64,000 nt of DNA from Lepidurus packardi. Taxonomy: Eukaryota; Arthropoda; Branchiopoda; Notostraca; Triopsidae. The translations under genes were made by a program, and so were the position numbers. Under the pieces are notes generated by a model, which worked only from the letters and a program-made list of their open reading frames with translations, did no database searches and had not been told where the DNA came from. Within the stretch, counting starts at the first letter, position 1, and each line of letters starts with the position of its first letter. Below, piece after piece: positions 1 through 10,572 of this stretch. The stretch is taken from the NCBI GenBank assembly GCA_023053545.1, contig JAKZAN010000003.1, positions 1,267,501-1,331,500 of the forward strand, written 5' to 3'.

Positions 1-1046
1 TAGCGCTCGCCAACACTTCATCAAGAACTTTCCTTCCCGACTATGTGAAAGTTGTCCTTGAAAGTAATGACAAGCTCATGAGAGAAGTATCCTTACTCAG
101 AGAAACCAAGACCGAACGTTTGGAGCTAGTGACGGCTCTTACTGGCAAAGTGGAACTCTTAACCACGAAAATCGACAACAAGTCAATCACCCTCCCAGTG
201 CTGCGTCTTGGTCCCAAGTGGTTGGTTAATCCTCAACAACCATTCCTAACACCCGATCGGGTAATACGCAAACCGGCACGACGAATTACCGGAAGATGTC
301 CTCTGTATTGAATTGGAAGACAACGCTAAGAGAGACGCAACCTTTTCGCGCAAAGACCTACTGGAGCTGATTGAAATACACCTATCACAAATTTGCCCTG
401 AAGCCCCTAAACAAGTCCTTGCCAATAAAACAAAGACAGGCAAAATCTTCCTGACGGTTAAGAACAAGGAAGACAAGAAAAAAGTGAAGCCCCTCTCAAA
501 TCGGCGAAACTGCCTACTCTTGGCTCTGTAAAAACCATCACACGTCAACCGAACTATGACGTAATTATACACCAGCTGCCGAAAGATCAAACTATTTCAG
601 ACATCTTGAAGCACATATCCGAAAAAAACGACTTGGTTTGGAACTTCGAGGCGGGGATAGCCAAACCGCTGAATCCAGACAGTGGCAAAGCCTACGGCTC
701 TATCATGTTCACCTGTCCCTCAATCGAGTGTAAAAAATCTTTGCTAAACCTCGGTTCACTCTACGCATATAATCGTCGAGTCCAAGTAGAAGACATCCGT
801 CGTTCCCCTGTACTCCAATGTTTCCGCTGCTAAGAATACGGACACATTGCTTTGAATTGTAAGAGCACAAGCTCGAACTGCGGCAAGTGCGCCCGAACCG
901 ATCATGAAACTAGGAGCTGCAAGTCTAAAAATCTAAAATGCTCGAACTGCAAAGGAAAACACGCAACGTATGATCTATCATGCCCCGTTCGCATTGAACA
1001 CATACGAAAAATTTCCGACCGCAACAAAACACCCCGGAGGCAATGA
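1..1046 (+). pseudogene. gag-like ORF1 remnant of LINE copy 1
   Basis: Pieces in shifting frames (45-311, 313-531, 606-833, 852-1046) follow in order the ORF1 protein encoded at 40220-41551. They give a coiled N-terminal piece, a segment with Lys-rich RKDLLELIE, an RRM-like piece ending LQCFRC, and Cys/His knuckles (CGKCARTDHETRSC, CSNCKGKHATYDLSC). A TAA follows the first knuckle Cys pair at about 831, and at least three other frame breaks are visible. The intact protein would coat the element RNA and act as a chaperone. The window edge removes the start. Confidence 0.75.
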
Positions 1047-4000
1047 CTGACGGACTCAAACTTATTATCCAAAATATCAGGAAAAGTAAAAATCAACTAG
1101 AAGAACTTACCAGAGAAGCGAACAGGAGAGCAATTGATACAATAATCGCATTCGAACCACCCCAAAATTATCAAGGCTCCACTGTTATGGGCTAATATAG
1201 TCAAAGCTGGCACGGAATACGAGGAAATAATAATCCTTAGCAAGAGGGAAAGCCCAGGATACATAATAGAAATAAAGCCGCTGTATGCTGTCTTAAGTCT
1301 TCAAAGCCCAAATATTGCCCCAGTCCTTTTTATAGCACTCTACAGAAGACACACGGAAAATATGATTGAACTCCTCCAGACATATGGGATCGCTACCATA
1401 ATCTGAGTTCTAAAGTCATCATCACAGTCGATTTTAATGCCCATCACTGGCTATGGGAGAGTAAAACACCAGATAACCCAGGCAATGAGCTGTATAACTT
1501 TGTTATGGAACACAATCTTTCACTTGTCAACACACGGAACGTACCAACATTCCTAAGTGAACGGGGTCACCGATCAACCATAGACTTAACTTGGGTCTCT
1601 TCACAACTATCCGACGTGGTAAACTGGAAAATTCTAAATGACTCACATTACTACAATGAGTCAGACCACGTGGCGATCGAACTCACCGTCGACCTCCCAT
1701 GCTCTACTAACGTGGTCACAAAATCCTGGTGGTGCTGTCAAAAAGCGAACTGGGAGAAGCTACGTTCAGACATTGTTAAGGAGCTTTCAACCCACAAGCA
1801 TTGCTTCTCTGAGCTCTCCAACTACTCTGCCTTAGATCAAGCTTTCGAGCTGCTCACGTCAACAATTCAAAATGCTATGACTGCAAATATTCCTAGGAAA
1901 TCTATTTTTAACTGGAAAAAACCATGGTGGAACAATAATCTTGGAGACCTAAGGAAACAGACAGCGAAAGCTCGAAACAACTACAGAAAGTACGGCGGTT
2001 CCGAACGTGAAAGAATTTGGAGACACTTGAGAAACTTATACAGAAGAGAAACAAGAAAATGCCGAGATCAGTTCTGGACATTACAGTTCAATACACTCAA
2101 TACTAGCATATGGACCCTAGATCGCCTGTTCCGAACTAAACAAAACTGCCGAATCGAACAACTAAAGCAAGAAGATGGTCTACCCTTTCCAAACGGAAGA
2201 TCCAAATTAAACTATGTGTCGACGAAATTACTAGAGGGGGCCCCTTACGAGGATCAAATCTCCCCCCTGACTTCTCACAATGAGTCTTATCATCTAAGAT
2301 CCCAAGACCTCTCAGCAACACAAAGTTTCTCTTTAGAAGAAATTTCTAACATTGTCAAAGAGCTTCGCCCTAATAAAGCTACTGGCCATGACGGTATACA
2401 ACCCAGGGTCCGCAAAGAGATATGGGCAGTCATTGGCGAAATTATGATTAACATAATTAACGCTTCATTCTCGATGGTATTTTACCAGTCTACCTGGAAA
2501 ATGGCTAAAGTACTTCCGTTTCCAAAGCCAGACAAACAAGATTACTCAACGATAAAAAGTTTTAGACCAATTTCTCTCTTACCTGTTTTGGGGAAAGTAA
2601 TGGAAAAAGCACTTACGTTGCGTTTGCAAACATTTCTCGAAGAAAACAATGTCCTAGCAGAAAACCAATGGGGTTTCCGTCCACATAGATCCACGACCGA
2701 CGCGCTCCTCATCCTAAGCAACGAAGTTCTTTCGAGTTTTGATAAAAACAAAGTTCACACTGCATTTTTACTGGATATAAAAGGGGCGTTCGACAATGTA
2801 GTACACAAGAAACTTGTCACCGAATTACGCCAACGAAAGATTCCGCCTAAATTAACTAATTGGATAGAAAGTTTCTTGAAAAACAGGCACGCTTTCGTTG
2901 AAAATGGAGCTGAAAGAAGTGACAATTTTAACATTTATAAAGGAGTTCCGCAAGGTTCCCCATTATCACCTATACTATTTCTGGTCTACATTAATGGGGC
3001 TCTCCAGATCATTAAAAGAAAAAGAATGTTGTCCGGGGCCTTTGCTGATTATTTACTTTTCCACGTTTCGGGACCTCCAACGAATGGAATTTTCAGTTCT
3101 TGGCAAATAACATCAGTTCCCTAGAAAAATGGGGCAAAAAGCTACACCTCGAATTTTCGAAGGAGAAGACGGAACTGATCCATTTTTCTAGGAGACGCTC
3201 ACAGGAAGACGCCCCACTTCTTTGGGGCGAAAACACGATATTCCCGAAAAAAGCAGTTAGATACTTGGGCGTCATATTCGACAGTCAGTTGAAACGGACT
3301 AGCCATACAAACTTCCTAGCAGCTCAGGAAAATTCAATCCTACAACGTCTGAAAAAACTGAGCAAATCCGCAAGAGAAATCACCTGCAAACAGCTCAGAA
3401 ATGTTGTTCAAGCCACTATACTCTCAAAACTGAGGTACGGATACGCGGCTTGGAACAACATCTCACAGACTGGTCTACTCCCATTGAATCAGCTATTCCG
3501 AAGGGCACTCCTTATTATCACAGGAGCCCTATCAACGACGCCATCAGCAGCATTAGAAGTGGAAGCGGGTCTCCCTCCGCTGGACCTTATACTCCAGAAA
3601 TCAATGCTAAGGAATTTCGCAAGACGGAATTGGAATAAATGGCCCACACAAGCAAAATACTCCAAGCATAAACGGTACCTGTCTTGTTCAGAGAGAGCTA
3701 GACTCATCACGGCTAAAGCATGGAAAACACGTCCGAAGTCCGAAAAAGAAGCCCTGGAAGAAATAGACGTAATGATAATGACCCAATGGAGGGAACGATG
3801 GCAAAACTGTACAAACCCATTGAAAGATCTCATCACTAACCCAACTCAGGATATTACATCCCTTCAAATAACCAGACCTATCTTAAGCAAGCTAATTCAA
3901 CTGAGAACGACACACTTCCCAACTAAATGCTACTTAAAACGAATTGCTAAAACGGACTCTGACATATGTGCCTGCCAAGACCGGTCCAAACAAGACCTAC

Positions 4001-4167
4001 CCCACTTATTGTTTCACTGCGGAAGAATTAATAAGGAGAGAGCCGAACTTCTACGAGAACTGAGCAAACTTAAAGTTCATTTTAGTGTAAACTCTATACT
4101 TACTACCTCGAAGGCTATTCCCGCCCTTGTCACCTTCATGCAGAAAGCTATTGATTTCAGTCGCTAA
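1043..4167 (+). pseudogene. ORF2 remnant (endonuclease + reverse transcriptase) of LINE copy 1
   Basis: The frame starts at ATG 1043, next to the end of ORF1. An AP-type endonuclease piece (IIQNIRKS, then breaks at 1195-1500, then YNESDHVAIEL) leads into an RT frame at 1505-3124. RT motifs include FRPISLLPVLGK, ENQWGFRPHRSTTDALL, LLDIKGAFDNV and GVPQGSPLSPILF. The catalytic box reads FADYLL where relatives have FADDLL, so one metal-binding Asp is gone. A frame break at about 3095 shifts into 3100-4167, which carries the thumb and the C-terminal CACQ...HLLFHC motif. It is non-functional. Confidence 0.85.
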
Positions 4168-4490
4168 TTTTAAGCCCTGTTTCACAAACCCTTTTACGTT
4201 ATTTTTTATCTCACACCCATCAACCCTAGTCGTTTCAAGTAAGTTTCCTCACTCGTGGTTTGTTCACCCAAGTTAAGAGTGGAACACAAACCCACTCATG
4301 ATGTTATGGTGATTATCGAAATCCAGATTTTAGATACCGAAAGAAAGGCAATAGGCATAAGCCTACGCCTAAATAAATTATAAAAAAAAAATCTTTTACT
4401 GACTGTCTTGAAATCATTCCCTATAGCTTATTGAAATGGCTGAGAATTTCACATTTTCAGGATCTAGGACATAGTCATGCGCAACTTTTG

Positions 4491-7105
4491 TTAGTATATC
4501 ATTGTTACTTTTGTAATATAATCTTTTTCCTTATATGCGGCTTCTAGGTTTATGGAGGAAGAGACGACTTGAACATCAGCTATTGTGGTTGCATTTCCGG
4601 TGAGTATAAGAAGGTCCGGTTTTCTCAGTCCTTCGCAGGTATTAAATCTTGGTTCTGTTAAAACTTCTTTAATCGACCTTTTCCCTGTAAGAAAACGAGA
4701 AATAGTATTCGAAATTTTGTCGTGTCGCTTGACTCTGGCGCCGTGAGTGCAATATTCCGTCGCCAACCCATGAGTTTCGAGCAGGGAAGTTATGACTGTA
4801 TGCAAGATGGTGTCCATCTGTAGACGCTGTCAGAGTTCGTCGACAATAGTTGCTTAAATCTTCTGTTGTTTCGCAGGGTTTATACAGTTTTAGCCATGAT
4901 TTTAACGTTGTAATTTCTTTTAGGCTTTCGTCTGAGTTTGCTATGCCTGCTACTATTGGATCGTCGGATTTTGAGATATTTTTTGAGGCGCTGTAGTCTT
5001 AATAGCGGGACATGAAAAGAAAGACATGGGATTCCCAGACCACCATCACGGATCTTTGTGTGAAAATAGGCAATTGGAACGTCCTTGGGGAGTCTGAGCC
5101 ATTTGCGTAAGTATGCTCGAATAGAAACGTCAAAACTTTCTAGTTCTCCTTTACGAAATCGGGAAAGCACTAAACTGTGGTAGATTCTTGGTAGTAGAAA
5201 ATTTCTTAAGATAAATAATCTTTGTTGAGTTTTGAGGGGTGCCTTCTCTAGTCGTGTTAGGAGTCCTAGTAATTCTGGGTTAAAATTCTTCATACGTCCA
5301 ACATGGCAAAAAGGGATTCCCAGATAAGTCCACATTTTATCTGGACCCAATGCGGGGATTTCAATGTTGTCAGCTTTAAATTTCAGATCTTCTCTAATAA
5401 CCAATTTCTTTATTTTCCCCACTGGTATCATGCTGATGGTCTGACACTTATCGGCATTGATCTCCAAACCCCGCATCTTAAGTAATTTAATAATGAGGTC
5501 TAGTTGGTCTTGTAAACCTCCCGGGTCGAAGCTAGTAGATTTGAGTCGTCAGCATAAGCCATGTTTTGCCGATTTTACCGAATGGGGTATTGAATCCAAT
5601 GGTCTGAGGTAGGGCTTCAAAGACTTGGTCTAGTACAGTGTTGAAGACCCAGGGAGAGAGTGGGTCTCCTTGTTTTACTACTTTCTTTATGATGATATTG
5701 GAGCAGAGGCTTATCCTATTTGAGAAGAGTGTGGTGGTGCTTGCATTGTAGTTATCGCGTAAATATTCGATTAGTTCATCAGGGGCTCCTCTGTTTTGTA
5801 TATCGGTTATCATGGCTTCATGGTTCACTGAGTCGAAAGCCTTTTTGATGTCTATAACGCCAACGAAAAGTGGTTTGAGATTTGCATTTGCGTGGCGGAG
5901 TATGTAGTCCATCAAGAAGACATTTCCGGCAATTCCATCTTCTTTCTTGAAACCTTTTTGTCTTGTCTGAAAGGGCATAAAATGGTTTAGTCTTGGGCAA
6001 TTATTTTGTGAAATTTTCTTATGAGGACCGGAGCAATTGTGATTGGTCTGAAATCTTTTGGGTCCTTTGGATTGTCTTTCTTTGGGATTAATATTGTTTT
6101 GTGCCTCTTTAAACATCTGGGGATTTTCTTTAGGAATAGGAATATGTTGAAGGTTTTGTCTAATATAGTTGCAGGTACTGATTCCAGTAGTCGTATCGAG
6201 AACCCATCTATTCCAGGTGAGGAATCTTTTGGTAGCTTGTTCGTCGTGATTTCAGTTTCAGAAATTGGAAGCCAAATTTCTTTTGTGCTTTGTATGTTCT
6301 TTCTTTTCGTGGGTTTTTGGCTTATTATGGACTCCGTACTAAAGATTTTGTTCCAAAATTATTTTGTGTCAGGAGGAATAGTGTATTCTTTTTCAGTTGT
6401 ATTGTCATCAAGGATTTTATGGGCGCAAGTTTGTCGACTCTTTTTCCAGAGTTCCTGAATGATGTGGTATTTCGATTTAATGGCTTGCTTTCTAGTCATA
6501 TGATTGGTTTGTGGTTTTTTAGGTGGATCGGAGGATTTTTCAATCGATTCGCGTTTGTTGGGCAAATTGCTTTTGATGAAATAAGTTTCTGTAATATATG
6601 AGTCAAGTTCTTCCAAGATTTCTTCTCCTTTTAGGGCCCTTTTAATTAGTTTGTTTAGGGAAACTTCGTTAAATTTATTTTCTTTTTGTGTTTTTTCTAT
6701 TTCCACCTGAAGCCATATTCGTAATTCTTCAATCGGGTTAAGATCGTTAGTGTTAACTGAGTTTGTTGAATCGGTTGTCTCTTCTGAGAGGACATTGGGA
6801 TTGTTCTTTTGTAGTTCCTTTATGAGAGCCTTGTATTCTAACTTTCGTCGTTGACATTTAATTGCCTCAGTGGAACGATGGGTAAACTTTGTTTGTAGTA
6901 AGTTGTTTGTGACTTTGATGCCCAGTTTAAGGAGATTGATTTCGGTAGTCGCTAGTCTGTTCGTTTCTTCCTCGCCCCAGTTTCGAGAGTTAATCGAGCT
7001 TTTTGGCGCGTTTGAGATTTTATGTATTCTGGACATGTGTACTAGGTGACCATTATTAGTTTTGAAACATCTTTTGAAGATGTCGCATGTGTAGGTGAGG
7101 TTATT
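4491..7105 (-). pseudogene. R2-like polyprotein: zinc finger, Myb, RT, REL endonuclease
   Basis: The minus-strand frames run 7105-6359 (zinc finger, then GEEETNRLA Myb-type helix and an ELWKKSRQTCAHKILDD segment typical of the R2 pre-RT region). Then comes 6116-5532 (RT: AFDSVNHEAM, KQGDPLSPWVFN) with YADD at about 5547-5558 in a shifted frame. Next are 5476-4880 (RT thumb) and 4817-4491 (REL endonuclease: RKPDLLIL, ADVQVV, Lys-containing KEKDYITKV). The N-terminal finger reads TCDIFKRCF, so a Cys expected in the C-x2-C pair is Phe. Frame changes at about 6250, 5540 and 4850 show this copy is dead. Confidence 0.75.
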
Positions 7106-7591
7106 TTCTTCAACCGAAGAGGAGGAGGAAAAAGATAGGATGGCATCCTGGGAAAACCCAGGATTTTCGGCTCCAACACGCCGTTCCGAGGCTTTTTGTA
7201 GATAGCTAGTACCATCCAGGAACCCAGTCAGGCCTGTCTGGGGTGGGGGGCTACCGTTGAATCGAGCAAAAGGGAAATTTCGGGCGCTGACCCCGGTGGT
7301 TTGGAATTAGGGAAGGTGGCCCTATTTTCCATCCCTTTATCCCGATATTTTTGCCTTGCGGTCCTCTGAACTTTAGCACCTACTATATTCCAGAACTAGG
7401 GGTGTGACGATGGCTCTGGTTGTTATAGGAGGAGGTACCGTCTCTCGCCGCATGCAGGCAGTCAGTAGGACCTAGGAAGGATTTCCTATTCCTCCTAGAA
7501 TTACCCCTTTCTAGTCGGAATATTCAGTCCAACCATAAGGAAGCATCACTGGGATAAGAACGGTTAAGTTGCTATTGCCCAGTCATTCAAC
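7106..7591 (-). other. Leader (5' UTR) of the R2-clade LINE
   Basis: No protein-coding signal is convincing on either strand. The stretch lies between the R2-like zinc finger and 28S rDNA and is best read as the element's 5' UTR. It contains small inverted repeats such as ATCCTGGG...CCCAGGAT near 7143-7163 and a GGAAGG/CCTTCC stem near 7470-7500. I could not fold an HDV-like ribozyme here by eye. Confidence 0.4.
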
Positions 7592-7616
7592 CCTTAAGAG
7601 AGTCGACTCTCTTACC

Positions 7617-7751
7617 CCGAAGAGCGCCGCAGGTCTGCGCCGTCCGTGGGTTCTTGCCGGCCCTTGAAAATCTGGGGGAGGGCCACGTGGACTTTCCGAC
7701 CGGACCGTACCGATATCCGCATCAGGTCTCCAAGGTGAACAGCCTCTAGTC
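7617..7751 (+). rRNA. 28S rRNA fragment, part 1 (diverged copy)
   Basis: The stretch matches the conserved 28S core upstream of the R2 site: CCGAAGAGCGCCGCAGG, then CCGTCCGTGGGTTCTTGCCG, GCCCTTGAAAATC, and GTCTCCAAGGTGAACAGCC. It stops at CTCTAGTC, where the hAT element starts, and resumes at 9969. Several substitutions against the usual eukaryotic core suggest a non-functional rDNA copy. The left limit is uncertain by about 20 bp. Confidence 0.85.
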
Positions 7752-9968
7752 CAGCGGTCCCCAAACTTTTCGATGCCACGACCCACTTTTAAACACGGAA
7801 TTTTTCTGCGACCCACACCATGCCTGAGGCTACTTGGTTTGTACAATAAAAATAAAATGCAGATATTTATGAAGTTGAGTCCGTTTATTTGCACAAAATT
7901 AAACACAGTGAAATATTTACAATGAATCAGTGTGAGCAATGAGCTAGTTTTCCTTCAAGAAGACTATCCCACCTGGGGTGATCGGTGACAAAGATACTCT
8001 AAGTGTGTTGCAAATATCCAGTCTGTTGCGTAATTTGGTTTTCGTAGCTGTCATTGTAGAAAACCCTGATTCACAGAGGTAGGAAGTTGGAAATGGTTGC
8101 AGGCTTTTCATTGCTCGTGTAGCAATCTCAGGATACTCCGGCTTTACTTTAATCCAAAATGCGTGAAGGTCTAAAGTTTTTGCAAACGTACTTTTAAGAC
8201 CACCATTGTTCACGAGTTCAAGAAGCTGCTCCTCTTCTAGCATTGTCAAACTCAATTAAGCTGGCTTATTAGCGAATGGATCGCGAATCCATTCCTTCCC
8301 AATTCGTGGATCTTGTGTTTTTGGGAAGTAGTGCTCAAATTCCTTCGAAAGCTGGCGTAGGTGACCATTTACCAGTTTAAAAAATGAAGGACTTGCCTCA
8401 GCCCCGTTCAAAACCTCTGTCAAAGTTTCAAACATGTCAAAGATTCCGATGTTAACTCGCCGCCCCCCTAAATCAAGTTTGGCTTTGAATGCAGCAACTT
8501 TATCTGCCACTTTAAAAACAGTTGCTGTTCTTCCCTGGAGCGAAAGATTGAATTCGTTCAGTACTTTGAATATATCAGACAGATAGGCAAGTTTTACGAC
8601 CCATTCGCTGTCACCGAAATGTGTCGCTAGCTGCGATCCTTTTTCGGAAAGAAATCTCTGAAGCGGCTCTCGCAACTCGAAAACTCTGGACATCGACTTA
8701 CCTTTGGATAGCCATCTCACTTCAGTGTACAAAAGCAGACGTGTATATTCTGCATCCATTTCTTCGCAGAGCTGTGCAAACAAACGGGAGTTAAGAGCAT
8801 GCGCTTTCACGTAGTTGATGATTTTAATAACTTCTTGCAAAACATCATTTAGCTCTGGGGACATTTTTCGACTAGCTAGCATTTCGCGATGTATGACGCA
8901 GTGCGTAGACACACATTCAGGAGCAACCTCCTTCACACGAATAGTGAAACCTGAAATCCTTCCTGTCATAGCAGCCGCTCCGTCCGTACAAACACCAACA
9001 CAAAATGACCAGTCCAATTTTCCCGACACGTAGTCATTCAAAGATTTGAATAGCTCCGCGGCAGTGGTGTTAGTTGGCAATGATAGTGCACACAACATAT
9101 CCTCATGCACATCTTCCTCGAAAACATACCGCATGAAAACGAGCATCACTGCCTTGTTGTCCACATCGGTGGATTCGTCAATTTGGATTGCGTACCGAGG
9201 AGACTTACTGATCCTTTCTAGCAACTGCGACTCAATATCCTCTGCTATTTCATCAATTCGTCTGGCAACGGTGGTAGCCGAAAAAGGAACACATGCGACC
9301 TTTTGAGCAGCAGCCTCTCCTAAAATTTCTCTGCAAATGTCTTTTGCAGCAGGCAATATTAAATCTTCGCCAATACTGAAGGGCTTCTTGGCTTTTGCTA
9401 TGCGATCGGCTACTAACAATGACGCTTTCAGTGCTGATACATTCAGCGTAGTTGTAGCCTTTAGTAATTTTGCGTGCTCTTGATATTCTAGTTTTTCCTT
9501 TCAAAAAACTCCAGGGGCTTATCTTTCAAGGCAGCGTGCTTTGTTTCTATGTGGTGAAGCATTTTCGAGGATTTCATTGACTCGTTTGCTAGCTGCTCGC
9601 CACATATAACACACAACGGGAATGGGCAGTGCGAATCACCCGTTGCAATGAAACCGTACTTTAAGAAAGAATCTTGATATTTTCGAATAACAACTTTCTT
9701 CTCCTTAGCAATCTTAGACTCTTCTGCTGACGCCCCATCATTGGGCCTATCCCTTTTCTTAAAAAAGTTATCCCCACGCTTTTTGTTTATCACTCATGTT
9801 GAGGTACCAGCGTGCTCATAACAACCACGGTGTGACTAAATAGCAACTACGAATAGCGCACGCACAAACCCTGGTGTGGTGTAGTTCACTGTTCCCCATC
9901 TGGATTGACCTAAACGTTGAGAGGCGCAGGAAGTGATGCTCCTCGTAAAATGCACATTCACTCCAATG
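7752..9968 (-). mobile_element. hAT transposon inserted in 28S rDNA
   Basis: The left end reads CAGCGGTCCCCAAACTTTT, a classic hAT terminal sequence. The right end ends ...CACTCCAATG. TCTAGTC occurs on both sides (7745-7751 and 9969-9975). With one extra base (C versus G) this is an 8-bp duplication of the NNNTANNN type seen in Buster-family hATs. Removing the element and one target copy rejoins 28S sequence cleanly. The terminal repeats agree only over CANNGG by eye. Confidence 0.85.
7944..9793 (-). pseudogene. hAT transposase, ZBED5-like, broken
   Basis: The N-terminal frame (9793-9488) has a BED-type zinc finger: CVICGEQLAN and HHIETKHAALKDKPLEFF. A frameshift at about 9490 leads to the frame 9419-8256. 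That frame has the catalytic-domain motifs YAIQIDESTDV, CTDGAAAMTGRISG, THCVIHREML and EVRWLSKGKSM. An in-frame TAA at 8256 separates it from the C-terminal dimerisation region (8255-7944: YLCESGFSTM, KTKLRNRLDI). The intact protein would cut and paste the element. One frameshift and one stop make this copy inactive. It resembles the ZBED5/FAM200 lineage of domesticated hATs. Confidence 0.9.
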
Positions 9969-10307
9969 TCTAGTCGATAGATGAATGTAAGTAAGGTAAA
10001 TCGGCAAATTGGATCCGTAACCTCGGGATAAGGATTGGCTCTAAGGGTCGAGGTGGTCGGGCTTGGACGCGAAGCCGGTAGTGCCCACGTGCTGGGCCTG
10101 GGCGAGGCCGTTCGCGGTCGAACCCGGTCCCTAGCCTAAGCCACCGGGGGAACGTCCTCGCAGTAGAGTAGGATAGTTTGGGCTTGACCCATTCATGCCT
10201 CTTTCTCGGCTGCCAATGAACGACCAACTCAGAACTGGCCCGATCCAGGGGTATCCGACTGTCTAATTAAAACAAAGCATTGCGGTGGCCGTAAAAGGGT
10301 GGTGACG

Positions 10308-10341
<34 letters not shown>

Positions 10342-10358
10342 AGTGAAGAAAGTCAACG

Positions 10359-10396
<38 letters not shown>
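9969..10396 (+). rRNA. 28S rRNA fragment, part 2, ending at the R2 target site
   Basis: It continues part 1 after the hAT insertion: TCGGCAAATTGGATCCGTAA, GATAAGGATTGGCTCTAAGG, TCCGACTGTCTAATTAAAAC, CAATGTGATTTCTGCCCAGT, GCGCGGGTAAACGGCGGGAG and TAACTATGACTCTCTT. It ends exactly where R2 elements cleave (…CTCTCTT|AAGG…). Differences from the conserved core (for example GAAAGTCAACGAAGCG) suggest an old, probably unexpressed copy. The downstream 28S half is not in the window. Confidence 0.93.
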
Positions 10397-10400
10397 TTTT

Positions 10401-10469
10401 GGGGTAGCAATTGATCGATTCCCGCCTCCTCATGGCGCTACCCTTTGTAATACTAAGAAGAATTGATCA
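10401..10469 (+). ncRNA. HDV-like self-cleaving ribozyme of R2
   Basis: The double-pseudoknot parts are visible. P1 is GGGTAGC (10402-10408) with GCTACCC (10437-10443). P2 is TGATCGATTC (10412-10421) with GAATTGATCA (10460-10469), ten pairs including one G-U. P3 is GCC/GGC closing a TCCTCAT loop (10427-10433). A CTAAG J4/2 segment puts the likely catalytic C at 10453. P4 seems minimal. R2 elements are known to use such a ribozyme to free their RNA from the rRNA co-transcript. Cleavage here would fall at about 10401, within five bases of the 28S junction. Confidence 0.85.
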
Positions 10470-10572
10470 CGGGAAATTTCTTTCCCTGCGATAAGACCTT
10501 CAAATCGCAGCTGCAGGAAGCCTTTTCAAAACGACATTTAGTTATCTTAGGAGCTAAATTATACGCCTTTGG

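Larger units (their letters stand above)
1..4391 (+). mobile_element. LINE copy 1, I/Jockey superfamily, decayed; 5' end outside window
   Basis: A non-LTR retrotransposon is read from gag through endonuclease, reverse transcriptase and a C-terminal CCHC motif to an A-rich tail at about 4381-4390. Its gag and RT segments are clearly related to the better preserved copies at 36259-38726 and 39848-42929. The order gag with zinc knuckles, AP-type endonuclease, RT, then a Cys/His motif with no RNase H fits the Jockey/R1 group of families. The tail abuts the 3' end of an oppositely oriented R2-clade element. The copy is dead, with several frameshifts and stops. Confidence 0.85.
4392..7591 (-). mobile_element. 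R2-clade LINE, decayed, opposite strand
   Basis: On the minus strand, about 490 bp of leader is followed by an N-terminal zinc finger and Myb-like segment, a reverse transcriptase and a C-terminal restriction-like (REL) endonuclease. That is the architecture of R2-type site-specific elements. The 3' end meets the A-tail of LINE copy 1 near 4391. The 5' end lies beside 28S rDNA at 7592-7617. At least four frame breaks are present. Confidence 0.75.

Noticed and set aside
7106-7591. HDV-like ribozyme at the start of the minus-strand R2-like element
   Set aside because: No P1 pair with a CCTCCTC-type loop and CTAAG-type joint could be assembled by eye, unlike at 10401.
7583-7939. Minus-strand ORF of 118 codons
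   Set aside because: It spans 28S rDNA and the hAT terminal sequence, so it is a chance frame.
9970-10227. Minus-strand ORF of 85 codons
   Set aside because: It lies wholly within the 28S rRNA fragment and has no protein similarity.
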